Shown: positions 1 to 11,007, counted from the first letter of the stretch. The stretch is DNA of 64,000 nucleotides from Dugong dugon (GCA_030035585.1 CM057476.1:3281001-3345000); one strand, 5' to 3'. Notes: a model not told the origin generated them from the sequence alone. Numbers and translations are program-made.

Positions 1-260
1 ACCTCCCCAGGATCTGGTTGTGAACCAGACCGTTGTGATCCTTAGGGTTTTCATTGGCTGGTTTCCAGCAGATCACCAGGCCTTTCTTCCTAGTCTGTCT
101 TAGTCTGGAAGCTCCACTGAAACCTGTTCAGCATCATAGCAACACCCAAGCCTCCATGGACAGATAGGTGGTGGCTGCACATGAGATGTATTTGTCGGCA
201 ACCGAACCTGGATCTCCCGCATGGAAGGCGAGAATCCTACCACTGAACCACCAATGTCCT
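1..260 (-). mobile_element. tRNA-Gly-headed SINE, 3' part cut by window edge
   Basis: Read on the minus strand, the element opens near 260 with a tRNA-Gly(GCC)-like head: TTGGTGGTTCAGTGGTAG, then TTCTCGCC with one change, then a B-box-like GGTTCGGTTGCC. A body follows (GGAGCTTCCAGACTAAGACA, CTAGGAAGAAAGGCCTGGTG) and runs off the window start. Three other copies with heads are at 16208-16547, 31100-31445 and 44405-44735. The head is mutated, so it is a SINE promoter and not a tRNA gene. Confidence 0.8.
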
Positions 261-640
261 CTCATCTGGTTTACCAGGACAATAAGAACCCCCCTCCCCA
301 GCACTTCTAGAGCTTTATCTCTTTCAGTGGGAAGCCACAGATCAGGGCTCCCAAACCTGAATGTCTACTGGGCCCAGGAGAGGTAACGTTAAGACGTGAG
401 AAAATCGAGACCTGGAGGTGGGGTCGAGCTCCGTTCGGCTCCAGACGATTCAGAACTGCTGAATATTCCAAACTTTCATAGCTACTCAGAAAGGTGAATG
501 TTCTCAAATAAAAAGTTTAAATGTTGGCAATCAAATTAGTAAAACATAAATCCTCATTGTAAGCTAAACAGAGCATGATTCCAGGCCAAATTGAGCCCAT
601 GGTTTCCATTTTTTCCTGCCTCTGGTGTAGGATTTTGCTT
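261..640. other. unassigned noncoding
   Basis: No repeat family, exon or conserved motif was recognised. The short ORFs here have no coding character. Confidence 0.5.
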
Positions 641-872
641 ATACAGCAGTTCTCCCCAAGGGTAATGTGCGGTTAGCCACCTCGCACGACAAGGGGAATG
701 CCAACAGCATCAAAGAGATATTAACCCAAAGCCTTGGCATGGCTGAGCTGTTCAACCTGCATTGCCCACGTCCAGATTTCTCGTTCTGTAACTAAAATAA
801 ACCACTATTTCTTTAAGCCACTATTATTTGGTATTCTGGTACTTGCAGCCAAAAGCATTCCTAACTGATACA
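641..872 (+). mobile_element. MaLR/MLT1-like LTR 3' remnant
   Basis: The end carries the MaLR-like terminal block: AATAAACCACTATTTCTTTAAGCCACTA, here broken up as AATAAA, TTTAAGCCACTA and TTTGGTATTCTGGTA, then CCTAACTGATACA. The 5' part is too diverged to place. Confidence 0.45.
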
Positions 873-950
873 TCCAAGCTGAGGCTGCCATCTCCTTCCT
901 TCCTCCTCCTCCAAAACAGATATTACTAGATGCTAATAGAGATTATACAT

Positions 951-1337
951 TATCTTAGTTATCCAGTGCTGCTATCACAGAAATACCATAAGAGGGTGGC
1001 TTTCATGAACAGAAATTTGTTTTCTCGTAGTTTAAGAGGCTAGAAATCTGAATTCACCAGCACCGGCTCTAGGGGAAGGCTTTCTCTGTCTGTGGGCTCT
1101 CGGGGAGGGTCCTTGTCTCTTTTCAGCCTCTGCTTCTCAGTTCCTTGGCAATCTTCATGTGGCCTGGCATCTATTTTTCCTCATCTCTGCTTGCTTCTCT
1201 GTGCCTAATCTGCTTGTTTTATATCTCAGAGGTGATTGGCTTAAAACACACCCATTAGCATAACAAAGAAAACCTTAAGGTATAGGGGTTAGAATTTACA
1301 ACATCTATTACTGGGGGACACAATTCAATCCATAGCA
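951..1337 (-). mobile_element. solo LTR of the afrotherian MaLR-like family, internally deleted
   Basis: It begins TCTTAGTTATCCAGTGCTGC and ends in the reverse complement of the family start (AATTCAATCCATAGCA). At about 387 bp it is shorter than the 505-533 bp of better copies (8855, 9714, 16548, 23589, 33456). Sequence identity to the others is clearly lower, suggesting an older copy. Confidence 0.75.
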
Positions 1338-1412
1338 CAATTCAGTTATTTTAGGGGACGGGGCTTATATGCACCTGAACTCTGTAGCCATTTCTGTTAT
1401 AACAATCATCCT

Positions 1413-1609
1413 AGGATAGTAAAGGAAACCTGGTGGCGCAGTGGCTAAGCACTCACCTGCTGTGGCGGGAAAATGTAGCAGTCTGCGTCCATAAAGATTA
1501 CAGCCTTGGAAACCCTATAGGGCAGTTCTACCCTGTCCTACAGGGACGCTATGAGTCGGAATCGACTCGATGGCAATGGATTTGCCTTGTTTGGATTTAG
1601 GATAGTAAA
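1413..1609 (+). mobile_element. AfroSINE with 11-bp target-site duplication
   Basis: The element (1424-1598) begins AACCTGGTGGCGCAGTGGCTAAG and ends CGACTCGATGGCAATGG. It is flanked by AGGATAGTAAA at 1413-1423 and again at 1599-1609, which fixes the insertion boundaries. The middle of the tRNA-like head is deleted after CACTCACCTGCTG. Confidence 0.9.
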
Positions 1610-2864
1610 AGTAGAAGCGATAAGGAGGTTAGAGTTTTATTTTCTCATTCAGAAGACAGAGCCCCACAGTTTGCAAAGGGCCTTTTCGTGTTTTCTACCC
1701 CAGTAGATATTTATTTCTTATATATTTAGTTTTTATACTTCAAGCCACCAACAATTCTGGGAAAAAAAAAAAAAATAAAGAAAGCTCCAGGAACTGCAAG
1801 GAAAGAGAAAGGATGCTCAGAAGGGAAAGGGAAAAGCGTAGGGGCACTGCCGCTTCTCAGGGGTCCTGTACTCTCCCTCAGATAGCTGATATCTCTGCCA
1901 CCGTCCACTCTGAATCTCACCGTTTTATGTCCCCCCAGGGAATTATCCATCTAAAGTATGTTACCCTGGTCCAAGATCTCATAACAGAGAGAAGAATTCT
2001 CACTCTATCCCAATGGACAAATCATTTTATTAGAGAATCTTCATCATTCCGTAAAAGCCACTCATCTGACAAACGCTCATCACACACCTGCTGTGTACCA
2101 GGTACCTGCCTGGGCCTGGGGAAGCAAGACGAACAGGGACCAGCCCCGCCCACAGGATGTCATAGGTTAGAAGTGGACCGAGAGGGGAAATCAGAAGGTC
2201 TTATATCAAGTCATGAACTGCATTCCTGGGGAACTCAGGGAAGTCTCCCATCAAAATCAGCCCTGGAATGTGATGGGAAGCCTCTGGGCAGTTGTAATCA
2301 GAAGGAGCTGACAAGCTCTGACTGATGCTGTATAAAAGCTCTCTGGCTGCCTGGAGGAGATGGATTATGGAATGGAGTAGAAGCCGGGAAAGCCATCGGG
2401 TGGCACTGCGGTTGTCTAGGTGAGTGATGATGGTGGCTGGCTGAGTGATGACCGGCTGGGGTCAGTGTCAGAGTTCTCTGGAATAGAGCCGACAGGACTC
2501 ACCAAGCAATAAGTGGGGAGATACTGAGCATGAACATGGCTCCGGGGGTTGGGGCCTGAGGCCCTGGCTGGGTAGTGGTGCCATTCAGTGAGATGGAGGA
2601 CGCTCGGTTCTGCATTGTTGCTGCGCTTTCCTTTGTGGAAGCGAATGCGTGGGCAAGGGACCAAGGGTTTTGCTTTGTCTATGTGGTGTGAGATGAACAG
2701 CAGACATCCAGTGGAAACATCAGTGTGAGTCCGGATTACAAGACAGGAACACGGGGGGGGTGCTCAGGAATCCCACCAGTTGGTGAAAGAAATACAAGCC
2801 CCTTACCTGGCCTCCTGCTGGCTTTTCCAGGCTGCACTCACACCTCTGTCCCCCTTGCTTTCCA
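1610..2864. other. unassigned noncoding
   Basis: There is a 14-base A-run near 1760-1775. A 170-codon frame at 1813-2325 has no recognisable domain or codon signature. No repeat family was placed with confidence. Confidence 0.5.
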
Positions 2865-3105
2865 CACTCCAGCCACAATTGTCTTTCTGCACTTTGAATA
2901 CGCCAAACTTATTTCTACCTCAGGGCCTTTGCACTGGCTGTTCTTGCCACCTGATACACTCTCCCCTTAGATCTTCACGTGGCGGGGTCCCTCCTGTCTT
3001 CACATTCTGCTCCGATGTCATCTGCTCAGGAAGAACTTCCCTGGCAACTCAATCTAACACAGCCACTCCACCAGCTTTCCTTTACATCACCCTGTGGAGC
3101 TGCCA

Positions 3106-3276
3106 GGAGCCCTGGTGACGCAGTGGTTAAGAGCTTGGCTGCTCACCAAAAGATCTGCAGTTTGAATCCACCAGCCACTCCTTGGAACCTATGGGGTAGT
3201 TCTACTCTGTCCTATGGGGTCGCTACAAGTTGGAATCAACTCGATGGCAATGGGTTTTTTGTTTTTGTTTTGTTTC
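3106..3276 (+). mobile_element. AfroSINE (A form) inside L2
   Basis: It starts GGAGCCCTGGTGACGCAGTG, has the B box GTTTGAATCCACC, and ends TGGAATCAACTCGATGGCAA followed by a T-rich tail. It interrupts the L2 remnant. Confidence 0.9.
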
Positions 3277-3578
3277 TTTGGTCTGGAACTTCTAGACTGA
3301 GACACACTAGGAAGAAAGGCCTGGTGATCTACTTCTGAAAACTAGCCAATGAAAACCCTATGGATCACAACAGAACATTTTCTGGTACGGTGCTGGAAGA
3401 TGAGCCCCTCAGGTTGGAAGGCATTCAAAATACACAAAGGCCACACCAATAAGCTCAAGCATATCAACGATTGTAAAGATGGTGCAGGGCCAGGCAATGT
3501 TTTGTTCTGTTGTACATTGGGTTGCCATGAGTCAGAGTTGACTCGACAGCAGCTAACAATAACAACAACTTTCTTATT
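3277..3578 (+). mobile_element. tRNA-Gly-type SINE, 5' truncated
   Basis: It carries the body of the tRNA-Gly SINE (CTTCTAGACTGAGACACACT, AAAACCCTATGGATCACAAC) and the RTE-like end GTCAGAGTTGACTCGACAGC with an AACAACAAC tail. The tRNA head is missing. It sits directly behind the AfroSINE at 3106. Confidence 0.8.
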
Positions 3579-3778
3579 GGTATCTGAAATTATCTTACGC
3601 CTGCACTTGTTACTTATTTATTGTCCACTTCTCGCTACTGGGATGTCAGCTCTGGGCAGAACTGATCCTTGGACTGTCAGCTCTGGGCAAAACTGATTCT
3701 TGGACTGTCTTATTCCTGACAAGCTATAAGGGACCCTGCCACATAGTAGGTGTTCAATAAATCTTTGTTGACTATGAA

Positions 3779-4440
3779 GAGGTTTACATAATTATCGCAG
3801 GGACCCTTCTCTATTACTTAATAGCAACCGTGGTGCCTTAATTCTACTTTGTAAGAATGTATACAAAGGGGAAGCTATATTTATTCCCAGAGCAAGGAGG
3901 AGGTAAGATTTCAGAGTGAAGAAGGCTCCCGCCATCTGTGAACAAGCAGAGCACAGGCAGATAGATGTGTTTGCCCTTTGATAGTGCACTTAAGATGCTG
4001 CCAAAACCTTCTAGGTGCAGAATGAGGTATCGTCCAAACATGAGCTGAACCATTGGCTTGAGAAGCCTTTTTATAAGTGGGTCCTGGGCCTGGAGGATGG
4101 AAGTCAGAAAGACGGGCCTGGGGAAGTTCAGCAGAGCAAAGGAAGAAGTCCCTCCCGGGGGCTCTGATGGGAAGTAACGGGGACCTAGCACATACAGTGC
4201 CTTTGAGACAAAAAATTCTCCCTTCTGGGAGAACACAGACCCATGACTTCCCAGGTTGTTGAGCGATGGGCGGGCTGGATTGCAGCCCCCATCCTCCCTT
4301 CAACTGAGCCTGCTTGAGCAGTGATCAACCTGAACAACTGTGCACAGCAGTCCTGGGCAGAGAGAGAAGAAGGCTCTCTGAACGGAGGCTCAATGAAGGC
4401 TTTGATTCACTGAGTTAATTTCACTCCCTGCAATGCACAG
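3779..4440. other. unassigned noncoding
   Basis: Nothing was recognised. Overlapping minus-strand frames of 130 codons share no feature with known proteins. Confidence 0.5.
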
Positions 4441-4445
4441 TCAAG

Positions 4446-4600
4446 GTGTCCCTGGTTGGTGTAAATGGTCAATGTGCTCCGATGCTAACTGAAAGGTTGG
4501 AGGTTGGAGTCTACTGAGGCATCTCTGAAGAAAGTCCTGGCGATCTATTTCTGAACAATCAGCCGGTGAAAACCCTACGCAGTAGTACTACTATGACATA
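4446..4600 (+). mobile_element. AfroSINE (B form), left half split by RTE
   Basis: It begins GTCCCTGGTTGGTGTAAATG, the B-form AfroSINE start, and runs into ACTATGACATACAGTGG, where an antisense RTE starts. The right half of the same SINE lies at 5745-5790. Confidence 0.8.
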
Positions 4601-5744
4601 CAGTGGTGTTGTTAGGTGCTGTGGAGACGGTTCTGACTCATAGTGACCCCATGTACAACAGAATGAAACACTGCCCGATCCTGCGCCACCCTCACAATCC
4701 TTGTTATGCTGGAGCCCACTGAGGCAGCCACTGTGTCAGTCCATCTCGTTGAGGGTCTTCCTCTTTTTTGCTGACCCTCTACTTTACCAAGCATGATGTC
4801 CTTCTTCAGGGTCTGATCCCTCCTGATAACATGTCCACAGTATGTAAGACATAGTCTCGCCATCCTTGCTTCTAAGGAGCATTCTGGTTCTACTTCTTCC
4901 AAGACAGATTTGTTCATTCTTTTGGCAGTCCATGGTATGTTCAGTATTCTTCGCCAACACCACTATTCAAAGGTGTCAACTCTTCTTCAGTCTTCCTTAT
5001 TCATCGTCCAGCGTTTGCATGCATATGAGGTGATCAAAAACACGGCTTAGGTCAGGCTCACCTTAGTCCTCAAGGTGACATCTTTGCTTTTCAACACTTT
5101 AAAGAGGTCTTTTGCAGCAGATTTGCCCAATGCAATGTGTCATTTGATTTCTTGACTGCTGCTTCCACGGGCGTTGATTGTGGATCCAAGTAAAATGAAA
5201 TCCTTGACAACTTCAATCTTTTCTCCGTTTATCATGATGATGCTTATTGGTCCAGTAGTGAGGATTTTTGTTTTCTTTATGTTGAGGTGTAATCCATACT
5301 GAAGGCTGTGGTCTTTGATCTTCATCAGTAAGTGCTTCAAGTCTTCTTCACTTTCAGCAAGCAAGGTTGTGTCATCTGCATAATGGAAGTTGTTAATGAG
5401 TCTTCCTCCAGTCCTGAAGGCACGTTCTTCTTCATACAGTCCAGCTTCTCGGGTTATTTGCTTATCATATAGATTGAATAAATATGGTGAAAAGATACAA
5501 CCCTGGCGCACACCTTTCCTGACTTGAAACCACGCAGTATCCCCTTGTTCTGTCTGAACGACTGCCTCTTGATCTAAGTACAGGTTCCTCATAAACACAA
5601 TCAAGTGTTTTGGAATTCCCATTCTTCCAAATGGTATCGATAGCTTGTTATGATCCACACAGTTGAATGCCTTTGCATAGCCAGTAAAACACAGGTAAAC
5701 GTCATTCTGGTATTCTCTTTCAGCCAGGATCCATCTGACACACA
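4601..5744 (-). mobile_element. RTE (BovB-like) LINE, 5' truncated, inserted in an AfroSINE
   Basis: Read on the minus strand it encodes part of the RTE reverse transcriptase. A motif-A-like stretch (YAKAFNCVDHNKL) comes first, then GVRQGCIFSPYLFNLY (motif B) and HYADDTTLLAESEEDL (motif C with the catalytic YADD). The frame runs 5140-5781 and is then broken by stops and frameshifts. The last 500 bp match the 3' end of the other RTE copy at 48096-50055. It is dead and 5' truncated inside the RT domain. The flanks ATGACATACA (about 4590) and CTGACACACA (about 5737) may be its diverged target duplication. Confidence 0.9.
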
Positions 5745-5790
5745 CCGAATCACCAAAAGTCAGAGTCGACTTGACGGCCACTGGTTTTGA
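5745..5790 (+). mobile_element. AfroSINE right half, continuation of 4446
   Basis: TCACCAAAAGTCAGAGTCGA then CTTGACGGCCACTGG is the expected 3' continuation of the B-form SINE interrupted at 4600. Confidence 0.8.
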
Positions 5791-6324
5791 CTTAGCGTGC
5801 CATCCTATGTACCTGTCTGTCCTTTCCTGGCATCTGAAGGAAGAGAATCAGAACATGCAGGAAAAGATTTTAAAATGCCGGCTGCCACTTTTTCCCTTCT
5901 AATTAACAGCTGCCGTGAGAGAACTTTCTGCGGTGAAGCTCACACACAGAGAAGATAAATGGCTTTTTAATTCGGGTGCTGTGTCACCAATAGAACTGGG
6001 TTATTGTCATTGTTTTTAAACATGCCTTCATTAACTCTCTCTTCTAAAACAGGACAAAGAAGTCCCAGACTTGCGATGAGCATACACCCTCTCCCAGCTA
6101 CTCATTATTAAATGAAGTCATCGCTGTGAGCTGAGACACTGGAAGGCAGAGGCTGCCCCGGCCTCTGCCCTTCTCCTTTGGTGAGGTTTCCATGAAGCGC
6201 ATTACTCAAAGGGTTGCTAAGCAGGGAAAAGACAGCAGCAAGAGCCCAAGAAGTGCTGATGACTAGAGTGGAGTTTGGGTAGTAGGTACACGACACGGAG
6301 GTCCGTGGGTGACCCTGATGAAGT
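5791..6324. other. unassigned noncoding
   Basis: No repeat or exon was recognised. Confidence 0.5.
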
Positions 6325-6688
6325 CTGTTGTTGCTGCTGTTAGGTGCCCTCAAGTTGGCTCCAATTCACACCGACCCTTGGACAACAGAACGAAATGTTG
6401 TCCGGTCCTGCACCACCACCATGATCGTTGGTACGCTCCTGCCCATTGCTGCGGCCACTGTGTGTTTTGAGTGCCTTCCCCCCCCAGGGGGCTCATCTTC
6501 CAGCACCATATTGGACAATATTTTGCTCTGATCCATACGGTTTTCACTGGCTAATTTTCAGAAGTAGATATTCAGACCTTTCTTCCTAGTCTTAGTCTGG
6601 AAGCTCCCCTGAAAGCTGTCCACCATGGGTGGCCCTGCTGGTATCTGAAATACCAGTGGCACAGCTTCCAGCATCATGAAGTGTGATG
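6325..6688 (-). mobile_element. tRNA-Gly-type SINE, headless variant
   Basis: It begins with the RTE-like end on the minus strand (GTTGTTGCTGCTGTTAGGTG) and continues through TTCAGAAGTAGATATTCAG and CTTAGTCTGGAAGCTC. It then carries a variant block, CCACCATGGGTGGCCCTGCT, absent from the other copies here. The tRNA head is lost. Confidence 0.75.
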
Positions 6689-7257
6689 AAGTATGGGGCA
6701 TATTAAAAGCGGCCACTCCACCGGGAACTCGCTTTAGTTGGCAGACTTCTGCTGTTTTGATTCACCCAACATTAGTTCTCTCTCTCTCTTTTTGTGGTGA
6801 CTTCTGTTTCCTTTTGGGAAACCATCTCCACTGGCTGGGGTTTAGCTAGGACTGAACACAGTACTGTCCCTTGCTCCAGGGGTGGGGACGGTATGCAAGC
6901 CAGGCCAAGAAGGTGCACAGTGATCAGTTCAGAACAGCCACGTCACTCAGTCGGGCCACTAAGAACTAGACCACAACTCGGCTTGGACGACTGGGCTGGC
7001 TAAACTGTGATGATACGGACCTGATCAGCTGGCGGCCGGTTGCTGCTCTGTGAGGAGGGGGTGCCCGAGCACGGAGATGTCACAGAAGCAAACAGGCTGG
7101 CTAAGGAACACGCAGCACACGGTGCCGTCCTGCACCTACCTTAGGCTTTGCCCTGCCTTAAAGTACAAACAAGAGCAAAACAAACTCTTAACGACTAGTC
7201 TTATGTCACGAGTAGAAAAGCTCTTCAATCACTCACCAATCCATTCTTTTAAAGACT
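6689..7257. other. unassigned noncoding
   Basis: A short CT-rich run lies at 6777-6792. Nothing else was recognised. Confidence 0.5.
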
Positions 7258-7425
7258 CTATCCTGGACTCCAGAAGTTCGAATCTGAGCTCACCCTTACT
7301 TGCTGTGTGGCTTTGAGAAGTTACTTAATCTCTCTGTGCCCCAGCTCCCTCACTGATAAACCTAGACTTACACTAGCAGCTATTTCCTAGGTGTGTTGTG
7401 AGAGATAAACTACATATATACCACT
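7258..7425 (+). mobile_element. MIR SINE remnant
   Basis: It shows the MIR core: TTCGAATCTGAGCTC, GCTGTGTGGCTTTGAGAAGT, TACTTAATCTCTCTGTGCC and the trailing GTTGTGAGAGATAAA. Confidence 0.8.
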
Positions 7426-7437
7426 ACATATCACTAA

Positions 7438-7715
7438 AGGGGACCTGGTGGCACAGTGGTTGAGCCTCGGCTCGCAACTGAAAGGTCAGAGGTTCGAACC
7501 CACTGGCCGCTCCACGGGAAAGAGATGTGGCAGTCTGCTTCCATAAAGATTACAGACTTGGAAACCCTATGGGGCTGTTGTACTCTGTCCTACAGGGTCG
7601 CTGTGAGTCAAAATCAACTCTACGGCAACAGGTTTTACACATCACTAGACTAGCTAATAGGGTTGCTATAAGTCGGAATCACTTGATGGCAATGGGTTTG
7701 TTTTTTGGTTTGGTT
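7438..7715 (+). mobile_element. AfroSINE (A form) plus a second SINE tail
   Basis: A complete copy runs 7440-7638 (CCTGGTGGCACAGTGGTTGA, B box GGTTCGAACCC, end CAAAATCAACTCTACGGCAA). Flanking CATATCACTA and CACATCACTA may be its target duplication. A separate AfroSINE tail follows at 7660-7715 (GGTTGCTATAAGTCGGAATC). Confidence 0.85.
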
Positions 7716-7812
7716 AGAATGGCTAACAAAAAAAAAAAAAGACTGAAAACATCAAATTCCGGTGAGAACGTGGACTTTCGTACATTGCTAGTGGGAGTAT
7801 AAACTAGTATAG

Positions 7813-8030
7813 AACAGTCTCTGGGTGGGGCAAATAGTTTGTGCTCAACTACTAACCCAAAGGTCGGTGGTCCAAACCCACCGAGTGGTGGCACAGAAGA
7901 AAGTCCTGGTTATCTGCTTCCATAAAGATCACAGCCAAGAAAATCCCATGGAACAGTTTTACTCTGTAATACATGGGGTTGCCAAGAGTCGGAACCGACT
8001 TGACGGCAGTGGTTCTTTTGTTTTGTTTTT
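7813..8030 (+). mobile_element. AfroSINE inside L1
   Basis: It starts TCTGGGTGGGGCAAATAGTT, has GTGGTCCAAACCCACC as B box, and ends GTCGGAACCGACTTGACGGC followed by a T-rich tail. Confidence 0.85.
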
Positions 8031-8275
8031 TAAACTGGTATATCCACTTCGGAAAACCGGCAGTTTCTTTAAGAGGTAAACATATGCTCTCCCTAAGAAC
8101 CCGCAATTTCACTCCAAGAGAAATGAAAAGCGATGTCCACACACAAACTTGTATCCAAATAACAAATTAGCTTTATTCATAGTAGCTCACACTGGATATC
8201 ACCAGATGAATGGATAGACAAATTGCAGTATGTCTGTGCAACAGAATACGGCCCAACAACAGAAAGGAATGTAGT

Positions 8276-8460
8276 ACAATGGCTAAGTGCTTGGCTGCTT
8301 ACCAAAATGTTGGTGGTCTGAACCCACCCGGCGCTGAAGGAGAAAGACCTGGTGATCGTCTGTAAAGATCACAGCCTGGAAAACCCTATGGGGTAGTTCT
8401 ACTGTGTCACATGGCATCTCTGAGTCGAAATCGACTCGATGTCACCCAATAACAGCAACA
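8276..8460 (+). mobile_element. AfroSINE inside L1
   Basis: A head-truncated copy: ATGGCTAAGTGCTTGGCTGC, GGTCTGAACCCACC, ending GTCGAAATCGACTCGATGTC with an AACAGCAAC tail. L1 sequence continues on both sides. Confidence 0.85.
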
Positions 8461-8854
8461 CGGATGCATGCAAAAACATGAATGAATCTCAGAAACACGC
8501 TGAGCTATAAAGAAGCTGGATAAGATAGTACAGTATTTATAATTCCATATACACGAAATTAGACAACAAGCAAAACTAATCTATCATGATGGAAATCAGA
8601 ACAGCAGCTGCTCAGTACCGGGGCAGGGGATTGGCCAGAAAAGAACACAACGAACCTTCTGGCATTATGACATCATCTCATATCTTGATAGGGGTGTGGG
8701 TCACGTGGGTGTCTGCATTTGTCAAATGCAGTCAGACATATAATTAAGATCTGTGCATTTTAACAGGTGTAAAGGATGCAGCAATAAGAATACTATATAA
8801 AGGAAACTATGGAACATATAAAGAACTTATAAGAATATATGTTGGTTCCATACA

Positions 8855-9359
8855 TGTCATGGACTGAATTATGTCTCCCAAAAAATGTGTGTATCAGTTT
8901 GGCTGGGTCATGATTCCCAGTCTTGTATGATTGTGTACCAGTTTGTAATATGATTTCCTTATGTGTTGTAAACTCTATCACCAAGATGTAATAAGATGGA
9001 TCAGTGGCACTTACACTGATGAGGTCTACAAATTGGATAGTGTCTTAAGCAAATCTTTTTTGAGATATAAAAGAGAAGTGAACAGAGACACACGGGAACC
9101 TCATACCACCAAGAAAGCAGTGCCAGGAGCACAGTGCATCCTTTGGACCTGAGGTTCCTGGGCTGAGATGCTCCCAGACCAAGAAAAGACTGATGACAAG
9201 GACCTTCTTCCAGAGCCAACAGAGGGAGAAGGCCTTCCCTGGAGCTGATGCCTTGAATTTGGACTTGTAGCCTACTGGACTGTAAGAAAATAAACTTCTC
9301 TTTGTTAAAGCCATCCACCTGTGGTATTCCTGTTAGAGCAGCACTAGATGACTAAGACA
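8855..9359 (+). mobile_element. solo LTR, afrotherian MaLR-like family, with 5-bp TSD
   Basis: 505 bp running from TGTCATGGACTGAATTATGT to AGATGACTAAGACA, flanked by ATACA at 8850-8854 and 9360-9364. The TG...CA ends and 5-bp duplication mark an endogenous retroviral LTR. The A-rich AGAAAATAAACTTC near 9290 is the likely polyadenylation region. Five relatives in this window share its ends. Confidence 0.9.
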
Positions 9360-9364
9360 ATACA

Positions 9365-9415
9365 GAAAGAATGAAGGGAGAGAAAAGGAAAGAGAAAGGA
9401 AAAAGGAAAGAAAAA
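9365..9415 (+). repeat. purine-rich low-complexity tract
   Basis: A run of GA/AAAGGA-type sequence immediately after the LTR. Confidence 0.7.
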
Positions 9416-9713
9416 TTCCATGCACATCAAAACTGTATTGGCCATCAGATCTGTGGCATTTGGGTTTGTTTATCCCCGTGTCTGCTGCCAAGGCTCCAGT
9501 GTTGCCTGAAACAAAGAGAGTTCAGTTCCTGAAACAGCACACGTGGTTAGCAAGCTGCTGTTCCTCATCTTCTTGTCCATGGCAGACATCAACAATCAAT
9601 TCTCTCTTTTCCCCTAAACTCAGGCAAGGCCTCAGAATCCTTCTCAACACATCATGCCAGCCATTCACTGTTAGTGGGCCAAAGCTGACATATTCACCCC
9701 TGGACTAGGCATG
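9416..9713. other. unassigned noncoding
   Basis: Nothing was recognised between two LTRs. Confidence 0.5.
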
Positions 9714-10231
9714 TGTCTTAGTCATCTAGTGCTGCTGTAACAGAAATACCACAAGTGGATGGCTTTAACAAAGAGAAATTTATTCTCTCACAGTCTAGGA
9801 GGCTAAAAGTCCAAATTAAAGGCTCCAGCTCCAGGGGAAGGCTCTGTCTCTCTGTTGGCTCTGGGGGAAGGTCCTTGTCATCAGTCTTCCCCTGGACTAG
9901 GAGATTCTCAAGAGCAAGGACGCTTGAAGGACATGCTCTGCTCCTGGCTCGTCTTTCTTGGTGGTAAGAGGTCCTTCTCCTCTCTGCTTGCGTCTCACTT
10001 TTATATCTCAAAAGAGATTGACTCAAGATACAGCCTAATCCCGTAGATTGTGTCCTGCTTCATTAACATAACTGCCTCTAATCCTGCCTCATTAACATCA
10101 TAGAGGTTAGGATTTACAACACACAGGATAATTACATCAGATCACAAAATGGAGGACAACTACACAATACTGGGAATCATGGCCTAGCGAAGTTGACACA
10201 CATTTTTGGGGACACGATTCCATTCATAATA
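9714..10231 (-). mobile_element. solo LTR, afrotherian MaLR-like family, with near-perfect TSD
   Basis: 518 bp in minus orientation, from TGTCTTAGTCATCTAGTGCT to CCATTCATAATA. It is flanked by GCATG (9709-9713) and GCACG (10232-10236). The 9714 edge coincides with the terminal TGTCTTAGT seen reversed as ACTAAGACA at 9359. Confidence 0.88.
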
Positions 10232-10789
10232 GCACGCGAGCATGCAAAGTTGGCATCTCATCCATCCGTTTCACGAACACCCAGCACAATATCTGAGGCA
10301 CAGTGTTTGCAGAATGCATACTGCAACACACATACCCTCATTGCTTCTGGGGCCGGAGTATGAGCTCAGGGGGCTGGTCGGCTCGCAGTGCCTCCCCATG
10401 GCCTGTAGGCCAGCATCTGTGCTGCACTCTAGCCTCTGCCTATCCCGTCTTTGTCTCCTAGGCTTTCTCGTGCAGGGCTGGGTGCCGGGTCTGCCCATTC
10501 TAAACACCAATAAGACAGAGGTCGTGTTCACGCATTACCCACAGAACAAGATCCTACATTTCTACTTTGTTGATTGAAGCAACATGATGGTGGAAACCCC
10601 GTCTTACCTAGTGATGTAATTAAGTGGCACGGTTTCATTACAACGTTCACACTCACATAACGTGTATCTCGATGGGAGAAAGATCCTTCTCCACAATGAA
10701 CGACACGGCTGTTTCCATCTTTCCAAGAGTCCCACTTACTGATTTCTTCGTCATCCCGAAGGACCGAACTGTAACCCTGACAGGGAAGG
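10232..10789. other. unassigned noncoding
   Basis: No repeat or exon was recognised. Confidence 0.5.
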
Positions 10790-11007
10790 AAAGAGTCCCC
10801 GGGTGGCACAAATGGGGAAGCGCTGGACCACTAACTGAAAGGTTGGTGGTTCACACCCATCCAGAGGCACCTCAGAAGAAAGGCCTGGCAATCTGCTGCT
10901 GAAAGGTCACAGCCTTGAAAACCCTATGGCGCATGGTTCTATTCTGCGCACGTGGGGTCGCCATGAGTCCGAACCGACTCAGTGGCAACGAACAACAACA
11001 ACAACGA
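10790..11007 (+). mobile_element. AfroSINE
   Basis: From GTCCCCGGGTGGCACAAATG to CGAACCGACTCAGTGGCAAC, with an AACAACAAC tail. Confidence 0.85.

Larger units (their letters stand above)
2865..3778 (+). mobile_element. L2 LINE 3' end, split by two SINEs
   Basis: The left half (2865-3105) has the L2 signature CCTCAGGGCCTTTGCACTGG and CTGGCAACTCAATCTAA. After the SINEs at 3106-3578 the element resumes (TTACTTATTTATTGTCCACT) and ends with ACATAGTAGGTGTTCAATAA and a TTTGTTGA tail. These are the classic L2 3' end. Part of the region near 3650-3700 is locally duplicated (GTCAGCTCTGGGCA twice). Confidence 0.8.
7716..8790 (+). mobile_element. L1 3' ORF2 remnant, interrupted by two AfroSINEs
   Basis: L1 segments lie at about 7716-7812, 8031-8275 and 8461-8790. 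They include ATTGCTAGTGGGAGTATAAA, CAATTTCACTCCAAGAGAAA, CAGATGAATGGATAGACAAA and CAGAATACGGCCCAACAACA, the typical degraded end of mammalian L1 ORF2. The SINEs at 7813-8030 and 8276-8460 inserted later. Confidence 0.75.

Noticed and set aside
1813-2325. 170-codon plus-strand ORF
   Set aside because: No domain, low-complexity start from an A/G-rich run, no splice context.
8855-10231. A provirus with two LTRs (8855-9359 and 9714-10231)
   Set aside because: The two LTRs are in opposite orientation, each with its own TSD, so they are independent solo insertions.
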